Below, one piece after another: positions 37,630-46,920 of a stretch of 64,000 nucleotides of DNA. The stretch covers positions 53,605 to 117,604 of the forward strand of contig CAMLQY010000004.1 of NCBI GenBank assembly GCA_946482365.1. Reading direction: 5' to 3'. The stretch is from an uncultured Actinomycetes bacterium (GTDB lineage Bacteria > Actinomycetota > Thermoleophilia > Solirubrobacterales > 70-9). The notes beneath the pieces were generated by a model. It searched no databases, was not told the origin of the DNA, and was given only the letters and a program-made list of their open reading frames with translations. The position numbers were made by a program, and so were the translations under genes. Every line of letters begins with the position of its first letter. Within the stretch, counting starts at the first letter, position 1.

Positions 37630-39831
37630 ATGACTGAGAGCACGACGATTCGCTACGAGCGCGGCGAGGACGGCATCGTCGTCCTCACGCTCGACGACCC
37701 GAACCAGTCGGCCAACACGATGAACGCCGCCTACGTCGCCTCGATGGGGGCGACCGTGGACCGGCTCGAGGCCGAGAAGGACGAGCTCGAGGGCGTCGTC
37801 CTCACCTCGGCGAAGAAGACCTTCTTCGCCGGCGGCGACCTCAACGACCTCAAGCAGGTGCGGCCGGAGCACGCGGCCGACCTCGCCGAGGGCCTCAAAG
37901 TCGTCAAGGGCCAGCTGCGCCGCCTGGAGACGCTCGGCGTCCCGGTCGTCGCCGCGATCAACGGCGCCGCCCTCGGCGGCGGCCTGGAGATCTGCCTCGC
38001 CACCCACCACCGGATCGCCGTCGACAGCCCCAAGGTCAAGCTCGGCTTCCCCGAGGTCAAACTCGGCCTGCTGCCGGGCGGCGGCGGCGTGGTCCGCTCG
38101 GTGCGCATGTTCGGCATCGCCGACGCGCTGATGAAGCTGCTGCTGCAGGGCAAGGAACTGCGCCCGGACAAGGCGCTGGAGATGGGCCTGATCGGCGAGG
38201 TCGTGCCCACGGTCGACGACCTGGTCCCGGCCGCCAAGGCCTGGATCGAGGCCAACCCCGAGGCGGTCCAGCCCTGGGACGCCCCCGGCTACAAGATGCC
38301 GGGCGGCACCCCGTCCAACCCGAAGCTGGCCCAGACCCTGCCCGCCTTCCCCTCCAACCTGCGCAAGCAGCTGAAGGGCGCCAACTACCCGGCCCCGCAC
38401 CACATCATGGCGGCGGCGGTCGAGGGCGCCCAGGTCGACTTCGACAACGCGATCGAGATCGAGGGCCGCTACTTCGTCGACCTCGCCACCGGCCAGGTCG
38501 CGAAGAACATGATCCAGGCCTTCTTCTTCGACCTGCAGGAGGTCAACGGGGCCCGCAACCGGCCGGAGGAGATCGAGTCCTTCGAGCCGCAGAAGATGGT
38601 CGTCCTCGGCGCCGGGATGATGGGCGCCGCGATCGCCTACGTCAGCGCCAAGGCCGGCATCGAGGTCGTGCTCGAGGACGTCTCCCAGGAGGCCGCCGAG
38701 CGCGGTAAGGGCTACTCGCAGGGCCTGGTCGAGAAGGCGGTCTCTCGCGGGCGCATGAGCGAGGAGAAGGGCGCCGAGCTGCTCGACCGGATCACTCCCA
38801 CCGCCGACCCGGCCGACGCGGCCGGGGCCGAGCTGGTGATCGAGGCCGTCTTCGAGGACCCCGCCGTCAAGGCCCAGGTCTTCGCCGAGATCGAGCCGCA
38901 TCTCGCCGAGGGCGCGCTGCTCGGCTCCAACACCTCGACGCTGCCGATCACGGGCCTCGCCGAGGGCGTCAGCCGCCCGGCCGACTTCATCGGCCTGCAC
39001 TTCTTCAGCCCGGTCGACAAGATGCCGCTGCTGGAGATCATCAAGGGCGAGCAGACGAGCGAGGAGACGCTCTACCGCTCCCTCGACGTCGCCAAGAAGA
39101 TCCGCAAGACGCCGATCGTGGTCAACGACTCGCGCGGCTTCTTCACCTCGCGCGTGATCGGCACCTTCATCAACGAGGGGATCGCGATGCTGACCGAGGG
39201 CGTGCCGGCGCCGACGATCGAGCAGGCCTCCTCGCAGGCCGGCTACCCGGCGCCGGTGCTGCAGCTCTCCGACGAGCTCAACCTCAACCTGATGCGGAAG
39301 ATCCGCAAGGCCTACCAGGACGCGATGGAAGCCGAGGGCAACGCCTGGGCCGACCATCCCTCGACCACGGTGATCGACCGCATGCTCGACGAGTTCGACC
39401 GCGGCGGCCGCCTCGCCGGCAAGGGGTTCTACGAGTACGACGAGGAGGGCAAGCGCGTCGGCCTTTGGAAGGGCCTCGCCGACGCCTTCCCGGCGGTCGA
39501 GGACCCCTCCTCGATCTCGCTCGAGGACCTCGAGGAGCGGATGATGTTCGCCGAGTCCCTGGAGACCGTGAAGTGCATGGACGAGGGCGTGATCGAGTCC
39601 GTGGCCGACGCCAACATCGGCTCGATCTTCGGCATCGGGTTCCCGGCCTGGACCGGCGGCGTGCTCCAGTACATCGACGGCTACGAGGGCGGCCCGGCGG
39701 GCTTCGTCGCCCGGGCGCGCGAGTTGGCCGAGCGCTACGGCGAGCGCTTCGAGCCGCCCGAGTCCCTGGTCGAGCTGGCCGAGCGCGGCGAGACCTACGC
39801 CGAGCGGGGCGCTGCCCTGGCCACCGCCTAA
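37630..39831 (+). CDS. fadB: Multifunctional enoyl-CoA hydratase / 3-hydroxyacyl-CoA dehydrogenase
   Basis: 733 residues, alpha-subunit of a trifunctional system. The N-terminal crotonase domain has a FFAGGDLNDL segment (about 65-74) and INGAALGGGLEICLA, which forms the oxyanion hole. The NAD domain starts at MVVLGAGMMGAAIAYVSAKAG (in part, about 323). The dehydrogenase catalytic region includes HFFSPVDKMPLLEII (about 457). The start is contiguous with the thiolase stop. It hydrates enoyl-CoA and oxidises 3-hydroxyacyl-CoA. Confidence 0.95.
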   Translation: MTESTTIRYERGEDGIVVLTLDDPNQSANTMNAAYVASMGATVDRLEAEKDELEGVVLTSAKKTFFAGGDLNDLKQVRPEHAADLAEGLKVVKGQLRRLETLGVPVVAAINGAALGGGLEICLATHHRIAVDSPKVKLGFPEVKLGLLPGGGGVVRSVRMFGIADALMKLLLQGKELRPDKALEMGLIGEVVPTVDDLVPAAKAWIEANPEAVQPWDAPGYKMPGGTPSNPKLAQTLPAFPSNLRKQLKGANYPAPHHIMAAAVEGAQVDFDNAIEIEGRYFVDLATGQVAKNMIQAFFFDLQEVNGARNRPEEIESFEPQKMVVLGAGMMGAAIAYVSAKAGIEVVLEDVSQEAAERGKGYSQGLVEKAVSRGRMSEEKGAELLDRITPTADPADAAGAELVIEAVFEDPAVKAQVFAEIEPHLAEGALLGSNTSTLPITGLAEGVSRPADFIGLHFFSPVDKMPLLEIIKGEQTSEETLYRSLDVAKKIRKTPIVVNDSRGFFTSRVIGTFINEGIAMLTEGVPAPTIEQASSQAGYPAPVLQLSDELNLNLMRKIRKAYQDAMEAEGNAWADHPSTTVIDRMLDEFDRGGRLAGKGFYEYDEEGKRVGLWKGLADAFPAVEDPSSISLEDLEERMMFAESLETVKCMDEGVIESVADANIGSIFGIGFPAWTGGVLQYIDGYEGGPAGFVARARELAERYGERFEPPESLVELAERGETYAERGAALATA

Positions 39832-39838
39832 GGGAGGG

Positions 39839-40990
39839 ATGCCGACCATGCCGGTCACGTTCACCAGCGAGCAGGAAGCCTTCGCCGAGGCGATCCGCGA
39901 CTTCGCCTCCCGCGAGTGCGGGACGCGCGAGCAGCGCGACGCCCTCACCCAGGGGGGGCAGGAGGTCCACAACGTCGAGCTCTACTCGAAGATCGCCGAT
40001 CTCGGCTGGCTCGGGATCGCGGTCGCCGAGGAGTACGGCGGCTCGGGGGGCGGCATGATCGACCTCTGCCTCTTCCTCGAGGAGATGGCCTACGGCCAGA
40101 TCCCGATCGGCGGCTTCCCCGTCACCGCGATCACCGCCGGCGCCTACGAGCGCTTCGGCACCGACGCCCAGAAGGCGGAGATCCTCGGCGGCATCGTCAA
40201 GGGCTCGGTCGAGGCGATCGCGATGTCGGAGCCGGAGGCCGGCTCCGACGTCGGCGCGCTGCGCTGCAAGGCGGTGCGCGAAAACGGCGGCTACACGGTC
40301 AACGGCCAGAAGACCTGGATCTCCGAGGCGCACGTCGCCGACCACATCCTGCTCGTCTGCCGCACCGACGACAGCGGCTCCAAGCACGAGGGCCTGACGA
40401 TGCTGAGCATCCCCAAGGGCGCCGAGGGCGTTGAGATCCGCGGCATCGAGACGATGGGCGGGCGGATCGTCAACGACGTCTTCTTCGACGACTGCCACGT
40501 CCCCGCCGAGAACCTGCTCGGCGAGGAAGGCAAGGCCTGGATGCAGCTGATGGCCGGCCTCAACGTCGAGCGCCTGATCATCGCCGCGCAGTCGCTGGGC
40601 ATCGCCCGGCGGGCGATGGACGACGTGCTCGTCTACGTCAAGGAGCGTAAGCAGTTCGGCCGCCCGATCGGCAGCTTCCAGACGATCTCCCACCGGCTCG
40701 CCGACCTGGCGACCGAGCTCGAGTGCAGCCGCCTGCTGACCTACGACGTCGCCGCGCGCGTCGACGCCGACCCGACCCAGCTCTTCCCCCGCGAGGCCTC
40801 GATGGCCAAGCTGAAGGTGACCGAAACCGCGAAGAAGATCTCGCTGGAAGGGATGCAGATGATGGGCGGCTACGGCTACGCGACCGAGTACGACATGGAG
40901 CGCCACGTCCGCACCACCCTGGTCTCCACCATCTACGGTGGGACCAGTGAGATCCAGCGGGAAATCATCGCCAAGACGATGGGGCTCTGA
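39839..40990 (+). CDS. Acyl-CoA dehydrogenase
   Basis: 383 residues of the FAD-dependent acyl-CoA dehydrogenase family. It has AMSEPEAGSDVGAL (about 130-143, FAD/substrate loop), a TWISEAHVAD segment, and a C-terminal IYGGTSEIQREIIAKTMGL. It creates the 2,3-double bond that feeds the fadB hydratase. GGGAGGG just before the ATG is the ribosome binding site; an ATG nine bases later is possible. It completes the beta-oxidation operon. Confidence 0.93.
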   Translation: MPTMPVTFTSEQEAFAEAIRDFASRECGTREQRDALTQGGQEVHNVELYSKIADLGWLGIAVAEEYGGSGGGMIDLCLFLEEMAYGQIPIGGFPVTAITAGAYERFGTDAQKAEILGGIVKGSVEAIAMSEPEAGSDVGALRCKAVRENGGYTVNGQKTWISEAHVADHILLVCRTDDSGSKHEGLTMLSIPKGAEGVEIRGIETMGGRIVNDVFFDDCHVPAENLLGEEGKAWMQLMAGLNVERLIIAAQSLGIARRAMDDVLVYVKERKQFGRPIGSFQTISHRLADLATELECSRLLTYDVAARVDADPTQLFPREASMAKLKVTETAKKISLEGMQMMGGYGYATEYDMERHVRTTLVSTIYGGTSEIQREIIAKTMGL

Positions 40991-41438
40991 GCTCGCGGTA
41001 GGGGGCTGGCGCGGCGCCGTCGCCGCGCTGGCGGTCGCCTTGCTCCTTGCCGCCGTAGCGGGATGCGGCGGGGACGGCGAGGCGGGCTCCGGCACGTCGC
41101 CGCCGCTGATCGAGCTGTCGGAGGAGGGGGACCGCGAGGAGGGCGCCACCGTCGAGCCCTCGCGCTGCCCACCGGGCCTGCCCAGCTGCCGCAGCGCCGA
41201 AGGGCGGATCGTCTTCGTCGAGCGCGTCGACCCCGACGGCGATGGCGACGCCCACTTCGTCATCGCCGACCCGCAGGGGATCACCGGGCCGGGAGTGACC
41301 GCGATCGACGTCCGCAAGGGGCTGCGGCCGCAGCCCCTGCCGGGCCCCGGCGACCTGATCAGCGCCGCCGGCCCGGTCCAGACCGGCTCGTTCGGCCAGA
41401 GCCAGATCCATGCCCTCGAGCTGCACGTCGGCCGGTGA
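40947..41438 (+). CDS. Lipoprotein of unknown function
   Basis: 163 residues from GTG 40947 (another GTG lies at 40938). The hydrophobic segment AVAALAVALLLAAVAGC ends in a VAGC lipobox, predicting a membrane-anchored lipoprotein. The mature part is beta-rich, with VFVERVDPDGDGDAHFVIAD resembling an OB-like or calcium-binding loop, and a cysteine pair. No start codon lies after the upstream stop, so the gene must overlap the acyl-CoA dehydrogenase gene by about 44 bases in another frame. Confidence 0.65.
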   Translation: MRSSGKSSPRRWGSELAVGGWRGAVAALAVALLLAAVAGCGGDGEAGSGTSPPLIELSEEGDREEGATVEPSRCPPGLPSCRSAEGRIVFVERVDPDGDGDAHFVIADPQGITGPGVTAIDVRKGLRPQPLPGPGDLISAAGPVQTGSFGQSQIHALELHVGR

Positions 41439-41453
41439 TCGACCTCCCAACTC

Positions 41454-41503
41454 GGTGACTTCGTCTTTTCAGGGGCTATGTGACGGAAAAAGACGAAGTC
41501 ACC
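41454..41503. terminator. 16-bp perfect inverted repeat
   Basis: Arms 41454-41469 and 41488-41503 are exact complements around an 18-base loop, just after the lipoprotein stop. A TTTT run sits in the left arm. It probably terminates the beta-oxidation operon. Confidence 0.65.
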
Positions 41504-41544
41504 CGCGGTTGCGCGGTGAGCACGGTTGATGAGAGGGTGGGCGC

Positions 41545-42747
41545 ATGGCGATGGTGCTCTGCGTGCTCTACGAGGATCCGGTCGACGGCTACCCGCCGGC
41601 CTACGCGCGCGAGCAGGTCCCGAGGATCGAGAGCTACCCCGACGGCCAGACCGCGCCGACCCCCGAGGCGCTCGGCTTCACGCCGGGCGAGCTGGTCGGC
41701 AGCGTTTCAGGAGAGCTGGGGTTGCGCGAGTTCCTCGAGGAGCGCGGTCACCGGCTGATCGTCACCTCCGACAAGGACGGCCCCGACTCGGTCTTCGAGC
41801 GCGAGCTGCCCGAGGCCGAGGTCGTCATCTCCCAGCCCTTCTGGCCCGCCTACCTGACCGCCGAGCGGATCGCCAGGGCGCCGAAGCTGAAGCTGGCGCT
41901 CACCGCCGGCATCGGCTCAGACCACGTCGACCTCCAGGCCGCGATCGAGCGCGGCCTCACCGTCGCCGAGGTGACCTACTCCAACAGCATCAGCGTCGCC
42001 GAGCACGTGGTGATGATGATCCTGGCTCTGGTCCGCAACTACATCCCCTCCTACCAGCAGGTGGTCGGGGGCGGCTGGAACATCGCCGACTGCGTCTCGC
42101 GCTCCTACGACCTGGAGGGGATGCAGGTCGGCAGCGTCGCCGCCGGGCGGATCGGCTCGGCGGTGCTGCGGCGATTGAAGCCCTTCGAGGTCGGCCTGCA
42201 CTACACCGACCGCCACCGCCTGCCGGCCGAGGTCGAGGAGGAGCTCGGCGCCACCTTCCACCCCGACGCGGCGTCGATGGTGGAGGTGTGCGACGTGGTG
42301 ACGATCAACGCGCCGCTGCACCCGGAGACCGAGAACCTCTTCGACGCGGAGATGCTGGCGAGGATGAAGCGGGGCTCCTACCTGATCAACACGGCGCGCG
42401 GCAAGATCTGCGACCGCGACGCGGTCGCGCGGGCATGCGAGAGCGGCCAGCTGGCGGGCTACGCCGGCGACGTCTGGTTCCCCCAGCCGGCGCCCCGGGA
42501 CCACCCCTGGCGCACGATGCCCCACCACGGCATGACCCCGCACACCTCCGGCACCAGCCTCTCCGCCCAGGCCCGCTACGCGGCCGGGGCGCGCGAGATC
42601 CTCGAGTGCTGGTTCGACGGGCGGCCGATCCGCGAGGAGTACCTGATCGTCGACGGCGGCAAGCTCGCCGGCACCGGCGCACACTCCTACAGCGAGGGCG
42701 ACGCCACGGGCGGCTCCGAGGAGGCCGCCCGCTTCAAGAGCGGTTGA
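41545..42747 (+). CDS. fdh: NAD-dependent formate dehydrogenase
   Basis: 400 residues, a D-2-hydroxyacid-dehydrogenase-fold formate dehydrogenase. Signature regions are LTAGIGSDHVDL (about 113-124), NSISVAEHVVMMILALVRN (about 144-162), and a VAAGRIGSAVL nucleotide loop with TD after the next strand for NAD preference. The catalytic His is in TPHTSGTSLSAQARYA (about 330-345), and Arg is near NTARGKICD. It oxidises formate to CO2 with NADH formation, without metals. The next gene is a class III-like alcohol dehydrogenase, so the two form a formaldehyde-to-CO2 route. Confidence 0.92.
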   Translation: MAMVLCVLYEDPVDGYPPAYAREQVPRIESYPDGQTAPTPEALGFTPGELVGSVSGELGLREFLEERGHRLIVTSDKDGPDSVFERELPEAEVVISQPFWPAYLTAERIARAPKLKLALTAGIGSDHVDLQAAIERGLTVAEVTYSNSISVAEHVVMMILALVRNYIPSYQQVVGGGWNIADCVSRSYDLEGMQVGSVAAGRIGSAVLRRLKPFEVGLHYTDRHRLPAEVEEELGATFHPDAASMVEVCDVVTINAPLHPETENLFDAEMLARMKRGSYLINTARGKICDRDAVARACESGQLAGYAGDVWFPQPAPRDHPWRTMPHHGMTPHTSGTSLSAQARYAAGAREILECWFDGRPIREEYLIVDGGKLAGTGAHSYSEGDATGGSEEAARFKSG

Positions 42748-42766
42748 GCAGGGGCGAGGTCGGGTC

Positions 42767-43873
42767 GTGAAGATGCGCGCCGCGGTGCTGGAGGAGTTCG
42801 GCGAGCCGCTCGCCGTCCAGGAGGTCGAGCTCGCCGAGCCCCGGGCGGGTGAGGTCCTGGTCCGCCTCGTCGCCTGCGGCGTCTGCCACACCGACCTCTA
42901 CACGGCCTCCGGCGCCGACCCCTCCGGCTACGCGCCGACGGTGCTCGGCCACGAGGGGGCGGGGGTCGTCGAGCGGGTCGGCGCGGACGTCGCCGGCCTC
43001 TCCCCGGGCGACCACGTCGTCACCCTCTTCTCGCCCCAGTGCGGCGAGTGCGTCCACTGCCTCGACCCGCGGACCAACCTCTGCCTGGCGATTCGCGAGC
43101 AGCAGAACAAGGGCTTCCTCCCCGACGGCAGCACCCGCATCTCGCGCGACGGCGACGCCGTCCGTCACTTCATGGGCTGCTCTACCTTCGCCGAGTACAC
43201 GGTGATGCCGGAGATCGCCTTGGCGAAGATCGACCCCGAGGCGCCCTTCGAGCATGCCTGTCTCTTCGCCTGCGGCCTCTCGACCGGGCTCGGCGCCGCG
43301 ATCAACACCGCCGCGGTGCAGCCCGGAAGCACCTGCGCCGTCTTCGGGGCGGGGATGGTCGGGCTGGGCGCGGTCGCCGGCTGCCGGCTGCAGGGCGCCG
43401 AGCGCATCGTCTGCGTCGACCTCTCCCCGGAGCGGCTCGAGCTGGCACGCGGACAGGGCGCGACGCACACGATCGAGGGGGGTGAGGGCGCGGTCGAGGC
43501 GATCCTCGAGATGACCGGCGGCTTCGGCGCCGACTACACCTTCGAGGCCACCGGCAACGTCGCCGTGATGCGCCAGGCGGTCGAGGCGGCCCGCATGGCC
43601 TGGGGCCTGTGCACCGTCGCCGGCGTGGCCGGCAAGGGGGAGACCCTCGACATCGTCCCCCGCCTCCTGATCACCGGCCGCCGCGTCGCCGGCTCCTCCT
43701 TCGGCGGCGTCAAGGGCCGCGAGGGGGTCCCGCAGCTGATCGAACGCAGCCTCGCCGGCGAGATCGACGTCGAGCCCTTCATCTCCCACCGCATCTCCCT
43801 CGACGAGGTCAACCGCGGTTTCGAGCTGATGGAGGCCCAGGACGGCATCCGCAGCGTGATCGAGTTCGGCTAG
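42767..43873 (+). CDS. Class III-like zinc alcohol dehydrogenase (S-hydroxymethyl-thiol dehydrogenase)
   Basis: 368 residues from GTG 42767. Catalytic zinc ligands are in CGVCHTDLY (about 38-46) and GHEGAG; structural zinc cysteines lie in PQCGECVHCLDPRTNLC. LSTGLGAAINTA (about 171) and VFGAGMVGLGAV are characteristic of class III ADH, followed by VDLSPERLELA for NAD. Family members oxidise thiol-bound hydroxymethyl (from formaldehyde) or alcohols. Which thiol is used here (glutathione or mycothiol) cannot be read. It lies 19 bases after formate dehydrogenase. Confidence 0.88.
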   Translation: MKMRAAVLEEFGEPLAVQEVELAEPRAGEVLVRLVACGVCHTDLYTASGADPSGYAPTVLGHEGAGVVERVGADVAGLSPGDHVVTLFSPQCGECVHCLDPRTNLCLAIREQQNKGFLPDGSTRISRDGDAVRHFMGCSTFAEYTVMPEIALAKIDPEAPFEHACLFACGLSTGLGAAINTAAVQPGSTCAVFGAGMVGLGAVAGCRLQGAERIVCVDLSPERLELARGQGATHTIEGGEGAVEAILEMTGGFGADYTFEATGNVAVMRQAVEAARMAWGLCTVAGVAGKGETLDIVPRLLITGRRVAGSSFGGVKGREGVPQLIERSLAGEIDVEPFISHRISLDEVNRGFELMEAQDGIRSVIEFG

Positions 43874-43994
43874 CGCCGGACAGCCCTGCACTCTCCCTTT
43901 CGCTCAACTGAACTTGACTACTATGTCCGCTTTGCACAAGGGCGGTCGCAAACCCCAGCGGGTTCGGGCTGCCGAGATAGAGCAAGGAGGAGAC

Positions 43995-44663
43995 ATGTTG
44001 AAGAGAAGGTTCGCGGCCCTTGCGTCCACGGTCGCGATTTGCCTCGGCGCAGGCGCGCTCTGGGCCAGCGCCGCGTCCGCGGTGGACCCGATTCTGTTCG
44101 TCCACGGCTATGCGCGCTCGGCCTCGGACTGGAACACGATGATCAAACGATTCGAAAAAGACGGCTGGTCGAAAAAACAGCTGAGCGCCTACAGCTACAA
44201 CACGTCGACCTCGAACGTCACGACCGCTGAAAACGTGGTCAAAAGCGAAATCGAAAAACTGCTCGCCTCGACGAAAGCCTCGAAGGTCGACATCGTCGCC
44301 CACTCGATGGGCAGCCTCAACACCCGCTGGTACGTCAAGTTCCTCGGCGGCGAAAGCAAAGTCGACGACTGGGTTTCGCTCGGCGGTCCCAACCACGGCA
44401 CCGATTTCGCCAACTTCTGCTTCAGCGCCTCCTGCGTGGAGATGCGGCAGGGCTCGACGTTCCTCAGCACACTGAACGCGGGAGACGAGACGCCGGGCGC
44501 CGTCAACTACGGAACCTGGTGGTCGCCGTGCGACGAGATCATCAACCCCGACTCCAGCGTTCCGCTGGCGGGGGCGACGAACACGGAAACCGCTTGCATC
44601 TCGCACCTGAACCTGATGCAGGACGCAACCGTCTACTCGCAGGTTCGCGAATTCGTCAAATAG
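43995..44663 (+). CDS. Secreted lipase (alpha/beta hydrolase, lipase class 2)
   Basis: 222 residues from ATG 43995, placed by AAGGAGGAG. A signal peptide (1-30) probably ends at ASA before VDPILFVHGYARSASDW. The nucleophile Ser is in VAHSMGSLNTRWY (about 97-109), an Asp lies in the GGPNHGTDFAN region, and a C-terminal His is in CISHLNLMQ. The 22 kDa mature form matches small bacterial triacylglycerol lipases. Codons GAA and AAA are used more than in neighbouring cytosolic genes. It is followed by a terminator hairpin. Confidence 0.88.
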   Translation: MLKRRFAALASTVAICLGAGALWASAASAVDPILFVHGYARSASDWNTMIKRFEKDGWSKKQLSAYSYNTSTSNVTTAENVVKSEIEKLLASTKASKVDIVAHSMGSLNTRWYVKFLGGESKVDDWVSLGGPNHGTDFANFCFSASCVEMRQGSTFLSTLNAGDETPGAVNYGTWWSPCDEIINPDSSVPLAGATNTETACISHLNLMQDATVYSQVREFVK

Positions 44664-44691
44664 CCGAGAGGCTTCGAGTCACGCCATCGAT

Positions 44692-44729
44692 TGAACGTTT
44701 GACCCCTCTCTGAGGGGGTCAAACGTTCA
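44692..44729. terminator. 15-bp perfect inverted repeat
   Basis: Arms 44692-44706 and 44715-44729 are exact complements with an 8-base loop. It follows the lipase stop by about 30 bases and precedes the MMPL gene on the same strand, consistent with a terminator. Confidence 0.7.
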
Positions 44730-44788
44730 GTCAGCGACCGCGTTGCCGGGCGGCCAGGGCAGCGCGGAGGAATGTCGAAACCCCCAGC

Positions 44789-46906
44789 GTGGATCGACCG
44801 CGCCCAACCGCACGCCTGGCCGCCGCCGTCACCGGCCCGCGGGGGCGCTGGGTCACCGTCGGCGCCTGGATCGTGCTCGGGCTCGCGGGACTGCTGGGGA
44901 GGATCCAGATCGGCGACGTCACCGCGGCGGGGCAGAGCAGCTACCTGCCGGAGAAGGCGGAGTCGACCCGGGCCCTCGACGTGCTCCAGAGCGACTTCAA
45001 GGGTGGCGACGACGTGCCGGTGCTGGTCGTCTTCGACCGCGAGGGCGGGCTCACCGCGGGCGACCTGAACGCGATCGGCAGGCTCGGGCAGGGGCTGGAA
45101 CGGCTCGGCCTCTCCGGGGCCACGCCTGTCTTCGCTCCTTTCTCGGGCGAAGCGAAGCGGCCGCTGGGGGCGGTCGCCCGGATCGCGCAGGGGATCGGCC
45201 CGATCTCCCGCGACGGCGAAGCGGCGCTGGTGGCGCTGGCGATCGACGCCAACGAACGCAACGCGGTGGTCAGCGGGGTGGCGAAGATCCGGGCCTACCT
45301 GGCCGAGCACCGGCATCCCGGCCTGCGCTCCTACGTCACCGGGCCGGGCGGGATCGCCGCCGACCTCGAGCAGGTCGCCGACGACGCCGCCAAGACGCTG
45401 CTGATCGCGACGCTGGGCCTGGTCCTCGTCCTGCTGCTGGTCGTCTATCGCGCTCCCCTCCTCGCCCTGCTGCCGCTGCTCACGGTCGGCACCGCCTACC
45501 TGATCGCGATCGGCATCGCCTATCTCCTGATCGAGGCGGGCGCGATCGTGGTCAACGCCGAGGGGACGTTCCTTCTCCTGGTGCTGATCTTCGGCGCCGG
45601 CACCGACTACTCGCTGCTGTTGATCCACCGCTATCGCGAGGAGCTCGGCCGGGGGGTGGCGCCCGGCACCGCTCTGCGGGACGCGCTGGCGGAGAGCGTG
45701 CGGCCGATCGCCGCCTCCGCCGGAACCGTGATCGCGGCGATGCTGGTGCTGCTGCTCGCCGACCTCGAGTCAACCCGCTGGCTCGGCCCGGTGCTGGCGA
45801 TCGGGATCGCCGTGGTGCTCGCGGCGTCGCTGACCCTGCTGCCCGCGGTTCTCGCGCTGCTCGGCGAGCGGGCCTTCTGGCCCGGTCGCGACGCCGAGCC
45901 GCGCGAGAGAAGCCGCCGCTGGGCCCGGGTCGCCGCCCTCGTCCGCCGCCGCCCGCGCGCGATCGCCGCCGCCGTCTCAGTTGCCCTCGCCGTCCTCTCG
46001 CTCGGCAACCTCGTCGACCACGGGACGCTCGGCTTCGGCCAGGGCGAAACGCGCTCGACCGAATCCAGCCGCGGCACCGAAATCCTCGACGAACACTTCC
46101 CGCCCGGGCTGGGGTCGCCGCTGACGGCGGTCGTCCGTATCGGCCAGGCCGAGGCGGCGATCGGTCGCCTGGAGGAGCTGAACGCGGTGAAGCTGGCGAT
46201 CCCGGTGCCGCCCTCCGAGATCTCGACCGAGGCGGCGATTGCGATCGTCCTGCGCGGCAACCCCTACTCGGCGGAAGCGTCCCACCTGGTCGAGGGGATC
46301 CGCGAGAAGCTCCAGGAGGTGGCGCCGAGCGCCCTGGTCGGCGGCATCCCGGCCGAGAACTACGACATCGAGCAGACCAACTCGCGCGACACGAAGCTGA
46401 TCGTCCCGGCGGTCCTCCTACTCGTCGGCCTGATCCTCGCCCTGGTCCTGCGGTCCCTGGTGGCACCCGCCTACCTGATCGTCACCGTCGTCGCTTCCTT
46501 TGCCGCGACGCTCGGGCTGGTCACCTTCGGCTTCACCGAGGTCCTCGGCTCGGACGGGATGGCCTTCGACCTGGTGCTGCTGGCCTTCATCTTCCTGGTC
46601 GCCCTCGGCGTCGACTACAACATCTTCCTGATGACCCGCGCCCGCGAGGAGGCGGCGGCCCTGGGGACCCGCGACGGCGTCCTCGCGGCGCTGGAGAACA
46701 CCGGCGGCGTGATCACCGGCGCCGGCGTGGTCCTCGCCGGCACCTTCGCCACCCTCACCCTGCTGCCGCTGGAGGAGCTGGTCCAGATCGGCGCCACGGT
46801 CGCGCTCGGCGTCCTGCTCGACACCTTCGTCGTCCGCGCCCTGATGATCCCGGCGATCACCTGCCTCTGCGGCGACCGGGCCTGGTGGCCGGGGCGCGTG
46901 AGCTGA
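44789..46906 (+). CDS. MMPL/RND family transporter
   Basis: 705 residues from GTG 44789. Two halves each contain one isolated membrane segment, a large outside domain, and a cluster of five membrane segments (clusters about 190-365 and 540-700). The FGAGTDYSLLLIHRYREEL (about 270) and LGVDYNIFLMTRAREEA (about 606) motifs carry the Asp-Tyr pairs of the proton relay in MMPL proteins. They export lipids or hydrophobic compounds using the proton gradient. The substrate is unknown; no lipid synthesis genes adjoin. Confidence 0.9.
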   Translation: MDRPRPTARLAAAVTGPRGRWVTVGAWIVLGLAGLLGRIQIGDVTAAGQSSYLPEKAESTRALDVLQSDFKGGDDVPVLVVFDREGGLTAGDLNAIGRLGQGLERLGLSGATPVFAPFSGEAKRPLGAVARIAQGIGPISRDGEAALVALAIDANERNAVVSGVAKIRAYLAEHRHPGLRSYVTGPGGIAADLEQVADDAAKTLLIATLGLVLVLLLVVYRAPLLALLPLLTVGTAYLIAIGIAYLLIEAGAIVVNAEGTFLLLVLIFGAGTDYSLLLIHRYREELGRGVAPGTALRDALAESVRPIAASAGTVIAAMLVLLLADLESTRWLGPVLAIGIAVVLAASLTLLPAVLALLGERAFWPGRDAEPRERSRRWARVAALVRRRPRAIAAAVSVALAVLSLGNLVDHGTLGFGQGETRSTESSRGTEILDEHFPPGLGSPLTAVVRIGQAEAAIGRLEELNAVKLAIPVPPSEISTEAAIAIVLRGNPYSAEASHLVEGIREKLQEVAPSALVGGIPAENYDIEQTNSRDTKLIVPAVLLLVGLILALVLRSLVAPAYLIVTVVASFAATLGLVTFGFTEVLGSDGMAFDLVLLAFIFLVALGVDYNIFLMTRAREEAAALGTRDGVLAALENTGGVITGAGVVLAGTFATLTLLPLEELVQIGATVALGVLLDTFVVRALMIPAITCLCGDRAWWPGRVS

Positions 46907-46920
46907 TCCGGTCCGAACCC

